DNA of 5,470 bases from an uncultured Micavibrio sp. (GCA_937896295.1 CALBME010000150.1:1-5470); one strand, 5' to 3'; numbered from the stretch's first letter, positions 1 to 5,351 are shown. The notes: generated by a model from the sequence alone, not told the origin. Numbers and translations are program-made.

Positions 1-44
1 TTTCCCGGCTTCCCCGTCGCAGCTTTGTTAAACTTCATCGACAT
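1..44 (-). CDS. Possible N-terminus of a minus-strand gene, cut by the window edge
   Basis: Reading the minus strand from 44, an ATG opens a frame that stays open to the window edge and begins MSMKFNKAATGKPGK. A second in-frame ATG lies at 38. Purine-rich AAGAAG sits directly before the first ATG and 6 bases before the second, which would favour 38 as the start. Only about 15 codons are visible, so no family can be assigned; the Lys/Gly-rich beginning is compatible with many small basic proteins. If real, it would be the next gene downstream of the tRNA-Ser on the same strand. It could equally be chance. Confidence 0.25.
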   Translation of the reverse strand, partial: MSMKFNKAATGKPG

Positions 45-211
45 CTTCTTAGCTTCTCAACAACAATTATGGGGTCGCAACAGCCTTGTTAGGGCGCGTG
101 GAAGTATTTTTTAGAACAATCCCTAAAGATAAAGTCGCTCCGGTATATCGAAACAATCTAAAATTCCATGTGCTGCTTGTTTTGGCGTGGACACTGAACG
201 GTGGTCAAACA

Positions 212-394
212 ATGCCTGCCGCAGCGATTTGTAAAATCGATCCCTCTAAAGCAACGGACGCACAATTGAATGCCGTTACAAAATGGGTTTTCGACCAGTT
301 CAAAGCGGCAGGTGCAGAGGACAAAGTCGCTAAGGACTCTTCTTTCACTGAGACATTGAAGAAGAATTGGGCGTTGAAGGAAACGAAAGTTTAG
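212..394 (+). CDS. Small hypothetical protein, 60 aa, convergent with tRNA-Ser
   Basis: I do not recognise this protein. The ATG at 212 follows a purine-rich GGTGG (200-204) at 7-base spacing, which is a plausible ribosome binding site. The frame remains open upstream to a TTG at 86, giving 102 aa, and that longer form would place a short hydrophobic run (HVLLVLAWTL) before residue 43. That run could be a crude signal peptide, so the start is uncertain. The 60-residue form is hydrophilic and Lys/Ala-rich, with a likely helical stretch (TDAQLNAVTKWVFDQFKAAG) and a single Cys near the N-terminus. The TAG stop lies 4 bases before the encoded CCA end of the oppositely oriented tRNA-Ser, so the two are convergent. 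Third positions are mixed rather than GC-rich, unlike the envelope genes to the right, which suggests accessory origin or a spurious ORF. Confidence 0.4.
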   Translation: MPAAAICKIDPSKATDAQLNAVTKWVFDQFKAAGAEDKVAKDSSFTETLKKNWALKETKV

Positions 395-398
395 CCGA

Positions 399-488
399 TG
401 GCGGAAAGGGTGGGATTCGAACCCACGGTAGACTTGCATCTACGACGGTTTTCAAGACCGTTGCCTTAAACCACTCGGCCACCTTTCC
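399..488 (-). tRNA. tRNA-Ser, anticodon UGA
   Basis: Read on the minus strand, the 90-base segment folds as a class II tRNA. The acceptor stem GGAAAGG (482-488) pairs with CCTTTCC (403-409), followed by discriminator G and an encoded CCA (399-401). The D-arm contains GGCCGAGTGGTTTAAGGC, typical of serine tRNAs. The anticodon stem ACGGT/ACCGT encloses the loop CTTGAAA with anticodon TGA, which reads UCA and related Ser codons. The long variable arm is GTAGA/TCTAC around TGCAAG, and the T-loop contains GGTTCGAATCC. All stems pair, so the gene looks functional. Its 5' half, from the anticodon loop outward, appears to have been donated by an integrated element, because a second copy of just that half lies at 1554-1592. 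Confidence 0.96.
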
Positions 489-497
489 AATCGGGCC

Positions 498-525
498 TTT
501 ATAACGAAAAAACCCGATTATTCAA
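498..525 (-). promoter_or_regulatory. Promoter of tRNA-Ser, carried by the integrated element
   Basis: On the minus strand, TTGAAT (520-525) and TATAAA (498-503) are separated by 16 bases and placed so that transcription would begin 2-4 bases before the tRNA 5' end at 488. The same arrangement (TTGAAA, 16 bases, TATAAA) precedes the half-tRNA copy at 1592, and the block GCCTTTATAACGAAAAAA (plus strand) is shared by both. The promoter lies between the integrase stop codon and the tRNA, so it belongs to the element side of the junction. A 7-bp inverted repeat (AATCGGG 489-495, CCCGATT 513-519) encloses the -10 hexamer. Confidence 0.7.
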
Positions 526-538
526 ACCCGGAAGAGGA

Positions 539-1430
539 CTATTTCGGTTTCCTTTTGGCCTTTCTGACGTTAATAGCAGATGCGTCCAGGGTATTTTTGA
601 GGTGAGCAGCATAGAACTGCTCGATCATCTCGACGCTTGTTCGGCAGTTTTTAGCGATTTGATAGATATCTGCACCCTCCATCAAGCGGAGGCAAATGTA
701 GGTATGGCGAAGGCTGTAGGCCGTTCGAACATTCCCATCGCGGTCAAATTTGAGCCTCAACTCGTCTAAAACTGTATTCAGCATCCGGCGTGGTGTGCCG
801 TCGAAAATTTTATCAGTCGGCTTGCCTCCGTGACGCTTCTGCATCCGTTGATAGGGATGAATCGCGCCGGGCATGCTCTTACAAAATCCAACGCCGCGTT
901 TGCCGCGGACTTCGATTTCCAAAAGGCGTTCGCCTGTATCTTGGTCCGTTACGACCGTAACGTCCCTGTATTCGAGCCGTCCGGCTTCGTCAGGCCGAAG
1001 GCCCGTATTAGCCATGAACAGAACGTAGTCGTGCAAATCTTCCCAAGCGACGCGATATCTTTCCCGCGAAGGGTTCTTCGCGCGGTCGCGGGTACTCGTG
1101 AATAAATTTCTCAGCCGCTTCGCGGAATAGCGGGCCGGAAGCTTTTTTAGAAATCGTCGGAGCGCTATGCGCGTCCGGCGCTACCGGCTGATGTCCGAAT
1201 TTTTCGTACAGCGTCGATACTCTGGCGCTGCGCGTGTCACGTTTCGCATCGACATAAACAGCCATGTACCACTCACGCGCAATCTCCTTCGCCAAAGGGA
1301 GCATTTCTTCCTTTGTTGAAACGCGGTGATTGCGGCCGTTTAGGTATGTGGAGCATTGCCAATAGCGGCTATTGGGACGTCTGTAGACATGGACGCGACC
1401 GTCCATGAACGTGTGCGTTTCCGTATGCAT
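539..1430 (-). pseudogene. Tyrosine recombinase (phage-type integrase), copy 1, internally deleted and frameshifted
   Basis: The likely start is the ATG at 1430, because GGAGGT (1436-1441) precedes it by 5 bases; the GTG at 1433 would be too close. The N-terminal part (about 113 codons, ending EKFIHEY near 1092) has the look of an integrase N-terminal arm-binding region. At about 1090-1094 the reading frame switches: the continuation TRDRAKNPSRERY lies in another frame and runs for about 184 residues to the TAG at 539. That C-terminal part is a catalytic domain with the box I Arg (TGLRPDEA), the beta-hairpin Lys (VRGKRGVG), the box II Arg-His (SLRHTY) and the nucleophilic Tyr in EQFYAAH (codon 611-613). 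The His three residues before the box II Arg is Tyr here and in copy 2. Copy 2 retains about 29 residues (DISPPYK to YEA) that are absent at the junction, so this is a deletion as well as a frameshift; the core-binding domain is probably lost too. It is unlikely to encode an active enzyme. Confidence 0.88.
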
Positions 1431-1435
1431 CACTT

Positions 1436-1441
1436 ACCTCC
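1436..1441 (-). promoter_or_regulatory. Ribosome binding site of integrase copy 1
   Basis: GGAGGT on the minus strand is a near-perfect Shine-Dalgarno sequence 5 bases before the ATG at 1430. It fixes the start at that ATG rather than at the overlapping GTG at 1433. Confidence 0.7.
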
Positions 1442-1457
1442 GTCCACAATCGAAAGT

Positions 1458-1475
1458 GTGTAAGACATGTGTAAG
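1458..1475. repeat. Two GTGTAAG direct repeats, 11 bases apart
   Basis: GTGTAAG occurs at 1458-1464 and again at 1469-1475, an 11-base period, separated by ACAT. The pair sits 28-45 bases upstream of the integrase copy 1 start, in its promoter region and on the side facing the second att site. Short direct repeats phased by one helical turn are typical of arm-type integrase sites, excisionase sites or operators in integrative elements. No function is proven here. Confidence 0.4.
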
Positions 1476-1553
1476 TGTATCTGGGAAAGGTGAAGAAACC
1501 TTAACGGACTGATTTAGAATGAGATTTTGAGAGTAAAAATAAGTGCTACCTGA

Positions 1554-1592
1554 TTTCAAGACTGATGCCTTAAACCACTCGGCCACCTCTCC
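1554..1592 (-). other. Half-tRNA-Ser: attachment-site remnant ending in the anticodon loop
   Basis: This 39-base segment matches tRNA-Ser positions 450-488 (offset 1104) with three mismatches (459/1563, 461/1565, 485/1589). It covers the 5' acceptor strand, D-arm, 5' anticodon stem and the whole anticodon loop. Similarity stops exactly at the 3' end of the loop, where TTTCAAGAC (plus strand) is shared by both sites, so strand exchange probably took place within or beside the anticodon loop. It cannot be a functional tRNA: the 3' half is absent, and its 5' anticodon strand (TCAGT) would mispair at two positions with the 3' strand ACCGT of the intact gene. Confidence 0.85.
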
Positions 1593-1603
1593 GTATCGAG
1601 GCC

Positions 1604-1631
1604 TTTATAACGAAAAAAACTGCGATTTCAA
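1604..1631 (-). promoter_or_regulatory. Second copy of the element-borne tRNA promoter
   Basis: On the minus strand, TTGAAA (1626-1631) and TATAAA (1604-1609) are spaced by 16 bases, immediately upstream of the half-tRNA at 1592. Spacing and sequence match the promoter of the intact tRNA-Ser. It now drives, at most, a truncated tRNA transcript running toward integrase copy 1. Confidence 0.55.
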
Positions 1632-1635
1632 ATGT

Positions 1636-2298
1636 CTATGACGTTTTTGCAGGCTTTTTCTTCTCTTTCCGCACGTTGATAGCCGATGCATCCAGCGTGT
1701 TCTTGAGGTGAGCCGCATAGAACTGCTCAATCATTTCCACGCTCGTGCGGCAGTTTTTAGCGATTTGGTAAATATCTGCGCCTTCCATGAGGCGTAAGCA
1801 GATATACGTGTGCCGCAGGCTGTAAGCCGTGCGGACATTTTTATCGCGGTCATACTTCAAATTCAGTTCGTCTAAAATTTCATTGAGCGCCCTGCGTGGC
1901 GTGCCATCAAATATTTTATCGGTAGGCTTTGCATTGTGGCGCTTCTGCATCCGTTGGAACGGCAAAATCGCTCCCGTCATGCTCTTGCAGTAACCGACCC
2001 CGCGTTTGCCGCGTACTTCGATTTCTAAAAGGCGCTCGCCGGAGTCCTGATCTGTTACGACCGTAACATCTCTGTATTCAAGGCGTCCGGCCTCGTCAGG
2101 CCGTAACCCTGTGTTCGCCATGAATAGCACGTAGTCGTGCAAATCCTCCCAGACATGCCTGAAGCGTTCTCTGGACGGATTTTTGGCGCGTTCGCGCGTG
2201 GCTTCATACAAGGCTTTGTATTCAGCAGGCGAAAACCAAGCGCGGTGCTTCACCTTGCCTGAAGTTTTGTAGGGCGGTGATATATCAGGAACCTGAGG
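1636..2298 (-). pseudogene. Tyrosine recombinase (phage-type integrase), copy 2, C-terminal remnant
   Basis: Recognisable integrase sequence begins around VPDISPPYK (near 2292) and continues for about 218 residues to the TAG at 1636-1638. It includes the end of the linker (KVKHRAWFSPAEYKALYEA) and a complete catalytic domain with the same Arg (TGLRPDEA), Lys (VRGKRGVG), Arg-His (SLRHTY) and Tyr (EQFYAAH) signature as copy 1. Over the shared ~165 residues the two copies are about 90% identical by eye, while the DNA carries many silent differences. Everything N-terminal of the linker (arm-binding and core-binding domains) is missing. The frame continues upstream without a stop into unrelated GC-rich sequence, so a chimeric protein could be read, but there is no integrase N-terminus and recombination activity is not expected. 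It lies 43 bases from the half-tRNA at 1592, as copy 1 lies 50 bases from the intact tRNA. Confidence 0.85.
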
Positions 2299-2520
2299 TA
2301 AGGCCGCCGCGCTGTCGTCCTGCTGCACCGGGTCGTTGAACACCGCGCAGCCGGCCGGGGCGTGCGGTCCGCCGGGGCCCATATTGGTGGCGGGCGGAAG
2401 GCGGCTTAAGTCCGGCGCGCGCGGCAAGGTGGTTACGGGCCGTGTAACCGCGTTATATGGCCTTTTCTTCAAACTTATTTGTGATGACGCCCGCATGCGT
2501 TTTTTCGTATAAGGGCTGAC
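2299..2520. other. GC-rich junction region between the integrase remnant and ydcF
   Basis: The minus-strand frame of integrase copy 2 continues open here. From an ATG at 2496, or a second at 2382, it would encode a Pro/Gly/Ala-rich stretch (for example NMGPGGPHAPAGCAVFNDP). Third positions between about 2300 and 2440 are almost all G or C, suggesting real coding sequence on the minus strand or an overlapping plus frame, but neither ATG has a convincing ribosome binding site and I do not recognise the product. It may be the 5' end of a chromosomal gene, divergent from ydcF, truncated when element 2 decayed. The AT-rich part from about 2455 to 2515 is likely the ydcF upstream region. Confidence 0.4.
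2484..2515 (+). promoter_or_regulatory. Upstream signals of ydcF: ribosome binding site and possible overlapping promoter
   Basis: AAGGG (2511-2515) precedes the ATG at 2521 by 5 bases and is a good ribosome binding site. The same bases overlap TATAAG (2508-2513), which with ATGACG (2484-2489) at an 18-base spacer resembles a sigma-70-type promoter. That promoter would start transcription at or next to the ATG, giving a nearly leaderless mRNA. The two readings are mutually exclusive; the ribosome binding site is the simpler one. Confidence 0.4.
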
Positions 2521-3315
2521 ATGATGTTCGTTGCCTCCAAAATGCTGTGGTTCCTGCTGGCGCCGTTTAATCTCGCCCTGTTCGCGCTGACCGGGGCGAT
2601 GATCGCGATGGCGCTGCACCGTCCGCATCTGGCACGCAAACTGGGCATCCTGTCTTTTGTCATTCTGCTGGTCTTCGCGGTGCTGCCGACCGGGCGGGTG
2701 CTGGTCCATGCGCTGGAAAGCCGCTATCCCATGCCCGACCCGATGCCGCCGCGTGTTTCGGGCATCATATTGCTGGGCGGGGCGCTCGAAACGGCGCAGG
2801 GCACCATGTACGGCACGCCCCAGCTCAAATCATCCGCCGACCGTATCAACCAGTTCGTGACGCTGGCCCGCCGTTACCCGCGCGCGCGTCTGGTCTTTAC
2901 CGGCGGGGTGGGCGAACTGGGCGGCGGCGGCACGCCCGAAGGCGCCATGATCCGCGACATGCTGGGCACATACGGGTTTTACCCCGGCGCGCGCCTGAGC
3001 GTGGAGGATCGCTCCCGCACCACCGCTGAAAACGTGACCCTGACCAAGGCCATGATGCAGCCGCGCGACGACCAGGTCTGGCTGTTGGTGACATCCGCAT
3101 GGCACATGCCGCGCAGCGTCGGTGCCTTCCGCGCGCAGGGCTGGAACGTCACGCCCGCCCCGGCCGACTATCTGACCGGCGGCGACCAGCGTTTAAGTTT
3201 TCTCGACAACCTCACGCTTTCACATGTTGCTGTGAAGGAAATCATCGGGATCGCGGCCTACGCGATCACCGGGAAATGGACCAATGACCATGTACCGCCG
3301 CCTGCTGCTCGTTAG
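2521..3315 (+). CDS. YdcF/ElyC-family (DUF218) membrane protein
   Basis: The 264-residue protein begins with two hydrophobic segments (about residues 8-31 and 41-57) and continues as a DUF218 domain: IILLGGAL (82-89), LVFTGGVG (124-131), the signature RSRTTAEN (164-171) and LLVTSAWHMPRS (188-199), ending with KEIIGI (239-244). This layout fits ElyC/YdcF-like proteins, inner-membrane proteins with the domain on one membrane face. ElyC of E. coli is tied to envelope biogenesis and lipid-carrier metabolism; the reaction of this family is not settled, so I assign only a family. ATG codons at 2521 and 2524 are both possible starts; the first has the better spaced ribosome binding site. Its 3' end overlaps the following mltB start, so the two are probably co-transcribed and translationally coupled. 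Confidence 0.9.
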   Translation: MMFVASKMLWFLLAPFNLALFALTGAMIAMALHRPHLARKLGILSFVILLVFAVLPTGRVLVHALESRYPMPDPMPPRVSGIILLGGALETAQGTMYGTPQLKSSADRINQFVTLARRYPRARLVFTGGVGELGGGGTPEGAMIRDMLGTYGFYPGARLSVEDRSRTTAENVTLTKAMMQPRDDQVWLLVTSAWHMPRSVGAFRAQGWNVTPAPADYLTGGDQRLSFLDNLTLSHVAVKEIIGIAAYAITGKWTNDHVPPPAAR

Positions 3316-4420
3316 CGTTTTTACCCTTGCCACCCTGTCGTCCTCGCATGGCGAGGACCCGTCGACGATGGAAATGTACCGCCGCTACGGCAACGCGCAG
3401 GGGCAAATGGCCCCTGTCTATAACCCACCGGTACAGCAGGCGCCCGCCTATGCGCCGCCCGCCCAGCCTGTGTATCAGGCGGCCCAGAACACCGACGACG
3501 ATATCGGCGGTTTTCAGCACTGGCTGCACGGTTTCCGCCAGCGTGCCGCCGGGCAGGGGCTGGACAGCGCCACGCTCAACCGTGCGCTCGCGGGCATTGA
3601 GTATAAGCCCCGCGTCATCGAGCTCGACGGCAAGCAGCCGGAGGGCAAGATCACCTTCGTCCAGTATAAAAAGAACATCGTATCGCCCAAACGCATCGCC
3701 GATGGACGCGCGCGCCTGGCCGCCAACCGTACGCTGCTCAACCGCATCAGCCGCCAGTACGGCGTGCCGCCCCAGTACATCGTGGCGCTGTGGGGCATCG
3801 AAACCAATTACGGGCGCAATACCGGCGGGTTCGACACGCTCTCGGCGCTGGCGACGCTCGCCTATGAAGGCCGCCGCGCCAGCTTCTTTGAAAAGGAATT
3901 CGTAAACGCCCTGAAAATCCTTCAGGGCGGCCATGCGGGCACCGACCGGCTGACCGGTTCATGGGCCGGGGCGCTCGGCCAGTGCCAGTTTATGCCGACC
4001 AGCTACATGCGTTACGGCGCCGACGGCGACGGGGACGGCACCATCAATATCTGGGACAGCCTGCCGGACGTTTTCGCCTCCACCGCCAATTATCTGAAGA
4101 CCGAAGGCTGGAACGAAGACCTGCGCTGGGGGCGCAAGGTGATCGCTCCGAACACGATTCCCGCCTCCGAATACGGGCGGGAGGTGCGCAAACCTTTGTC
4201 ATATTGGGTTCAAAAAGGGGTCAAACTGCCGGGTGGAAAACACCTGCCGGCAACCGGTAACGATTTGAATACATTGGCTTCTTTGGTTGCACCCGATGGT
4301 CCGGGCACAGAAACCTTTTTGGTCTATCAGAACTATAATGTTATTATGCACTGGAACCGGTCCACCTACTTTGCTACAAGCGTAGGCCTTCTTGCCGACG
4401 CCATAGCGAACGGACCGTAG
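3284..4420 (+). CDS. mltB: MltB-family lytic murein transglycosylase
   Basis: The enzyme cleaves the glycan strands of peptidoglycan, forming 1,6-anhydro-muramic acid ends. The 378-residue protein starts with a Sec-type signal sequence (RRLLLVSVFTLATLSSSHG) that lacks a lipobox Cys, so it is probably periplasmic and soluble, unlike E. coli MltB. A Pro/Gln/Ala-rich linker (about 40-70) precedes the catalytic domain (SLT_2 type, about 75-370). The predicted catalytic Glu is E173 in ALWGIETNYGR. GSWAGALGQCQFMPTSY (225-241) is the family's core motif. An EF-hand-like loop follows, with D247, D249, D251 and D258 in DGDGDGTINIWD, as in the calcium site of E. coli Slt35. No C-terminal peptidoglycan-binding domain is present. 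The start is ATG 3284 or 3290; both lie inside the end of ydcF (overlap 32 or 26 bases). Codon use turns AT-rich over about the last 70 codons. Confidence 0.93.
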   Translation: MTMYRRLLLVSVFTLATLSSSHGEDPSTMEMYRRYGNAQGQMAPVYNPPVQQAPAYAPPAQPVYQAAQNTDDDIGGFQHWLHGFRQRAAGQGLDSATLNRALAGIEYKPRVIELDGKQPEGKITFVQYKKNIVSPKRIADGRARLAANRTLLNRISRQYGVPPQYIVALWGIETNYGRNTGGFDTLSALATLAYEGRRASFFEKEFVNALKILQGGHAGTDRLTGSWAGALGQCQFMPTSYMRYGADGDGDGTINIWDSLPDVFASTANYLKTEGWNEDLRWGRKVIAPNTIPASEYGREVRKPLSYWVQKGVKLPGGKHLPATGNDLNTLASLVAPDGPGTETFLVYQNYNVIMHWNRSTYFATSVGLLADAIANGP

Positions 4421-4429
4421 GCAAGTAAT

Positions 4430-4456
4430 CTCGCGGAAGGCCGTAGCGGGCTTTTT
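4430..4456 (+). terminator. Weak possible terminator after mltB
   Basis: Ten bases beyond the mltB stop, CTCGC (4430-4434) can pair with GCGGG (4446-4450, one G-T pair), followed by C and five T residues (4452-4456). An alternative fold pairs AAGGCC with GGGCTT around GTAGC. The stem is short, so it may be an attenuator or nothing. If it works, rlpA needs its own promoter in the 40 bases before its start; only a -35-like TTGACT (4455-4460) is visible there, with no convincing -10. Confidence 0.3.
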
Positions 4457-4495
4457 GACTAAGTACCCGGGTTAACAACAACGGATTTAGACAAA

Positions 4496-5317
4496 GTGCG
4501 CTATTCTTTTGGCATCGCCCTTCTGGCGGTTTCCCTCACTCTTGTTGGCTGTGCAGATAACTCCGTGGGCAAGTTCCGCGTGGGCAAGGCCTATGACATC
4601 AAGGGCAAGACCTATTACCCGCAGGAATCCTACACCAAGGAACAGACCGGCATCGCCTCGTGGTACGGCCCCGGCTTCCACGGTAACAAGACCGCCAACG
4701 GCGAACGCTTCGACCAGAACGCGCTGACCGCCGCCCACCCCACGCTTCAGATGCCCTCGCTGGTCCGCGTGACCAACCTTGAAAACGGCCGCACGCTGGT
4801 CGTGCGCGTCAATGACCGCGGGCCGTTCCATTCCAACCGCATCATGGACCTGTCCAAGGGCGCGGCCAAGGAACTGGGCATCATCGCCACCGGCACCGCC
4901 AATGTCCGCATCCAGGTGCTGGGGCCGGAATCCCGCGCGCTGGCCGCCGCCGCCAAACAGGGTATCAGCACCCGCGGCGCCGAAATCGCCATGAACGATA
5001 CGGGCCATCTCGACGAACGTTTCGCGGCCTTCATGCCGTCCTACGTGGCCGCGCCGCAGCCGGCCACCATGCTGGCCGCCGATGGCTATCGCCCCGGCCT
5101 GCCGAATGGCGCGCTGGTCGAGGCGCAGACACTGGCCGTCCCGCAACAGGACATGACCGCCATGGCGGCTCCGGCCCCCGTCATGGACGAGGTGGCCGCC
5201 GTCATCGCCGCCGATCAGGCCGCTGTTCCGCCGGTCACGGTCGCCTGGATGCGATGCAACTGCAACATCGCCCGCTATCGAGCTGTGCGACAACATACAA
5301 TCGCATGCCTGGGCTAG
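4496..5317 (+). CDS. rlpA: RlpA-family lipoprotein lytic transglycosylase, with aberrant C-terminus
   Basis: RlpA is an outer-membrane lipoprotein that acts at the division septum; in Pseudomonas aeruginosa it cleaves glycan strands stripped of peptides. The GTG start at 4496 is chosen because it gives a lipoprotein signal peptide directly (MRYSFGIALLAVSLTLVGC, lipobox LVGC, lipidated Cys19); no other in-frame start lies nearby upstream. The double-psi beta-barrel domain spans about 50-145: TGIASWYGPGFHGNKTANGE, ALTAAHPTLQMPSLVRVTN and VRVNDRGPFH. E70 and H81 match the catalytic Glu and His (same 11-residue spacing as in the P. aeruginosa enzyme), and D107 is conserved. An Ala/Pro-rich linker runs from about 148 to 250. 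From W251 (base 5246) the sequence changes to a Cys/Arg-rich tail unlike the linker and stops at 5317, with no SPOR domain. The gene is therefore probably truncated by an insertion, a rearrangement or an assembly join, although the catalytic domain is complete. Confidence 0.88.
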   Translation: MRYSFGIALLAVSLTLVGCADNSVGKFRVGKAYDIKGKTYYPQESYTKEQTGIASWYGPGFHGNKTANGERFDQNALTAAHPTLQMPSLVRVTNLENGRTLVVRVNDRGPFHSNRIMDLSKGAAKELGIIATGTANVRIQVLGPESRALAAAAKQGISTRGAEIAMNDTGHLDERFAAFMPSYVAAPQPATMLAADGYRPGLPNGALVEAQTLAVPQQDMTAMAAPAPVMDEVAAVIAADQAAVPPVTVAWMRCNCNIARYRAVRQHTIACLG

Positions 5318-5331
5318 GCATTGTGCGATTG
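5298..5331. other. Long imperfect hairpin overlapping the rlpA stop codon
   Basis: CAATCGCA (5298-5305) pairs with TGCGATTG (5324-5331), and TGCCT (5306-5310) pairs with AGGCA (5316-5320), leaving a 3-base bulge (5321-5323) and a 5-base loop (5311-5315). The total is 13 base pairs, with the rlpA TAG (5315-5317) at the loop edge. No T-run follows on either strand, so a simple intrinsic terminator is not obvious. It sits about 50 bases inside the foreign-looking tail and could be a terminator for a minus-strand gene ending at 5352 or a structure of an inserted element. Confidence 0.5.
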
Positions 5332-5351
5332 CGCAGGCAGGTTGGGCTTGG

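Noticed and set aside
339..364. Hairpin CTTCTTTCA/TGAAGAAG as terminator of tRNA-Ser
   Set aside because: It is AT-rich, has a bulge, lies inside the small ORF and has no T-run on the minus strand.
2386..2709. Treating the whole 357-codon minus frame (1636-2709) as one integrase
   Set aside because: Its first part is antisense to ydcF and the next part has no integrase character; integrase sequence begins only near 2292-2298.
3266..3934. Minus-strand ORF of 222 codons opposite mltB
   Set aside because: It is an antisense shadow of a clearly recognised transglycosylase, without motif or ribosome binding site.
4455..4490. rlpA promoter built on TTGACT (4455-4460)
   Set aside because: No acceptable -10 hexamer is found 16-18 bases downstream; the -35 match overlaps the T-run of the possible terminator.
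4487..5296. Long minus-strand ORF of 269 codons opposite rlpA
   Set aside because: It mirrors rlpA in a GC-rich gene, is rich in Gly/His/Arg as expected of an antisense shadow, and has no family motif.
5291..5347. Possible integron attC site: GTTGGGC fits GTTRRRY near a hairpin
   Set aside because: No matching RYYYAAC partner lies at the other side, the outer arms hardly pair, and there is no integron integrase or cassette array.
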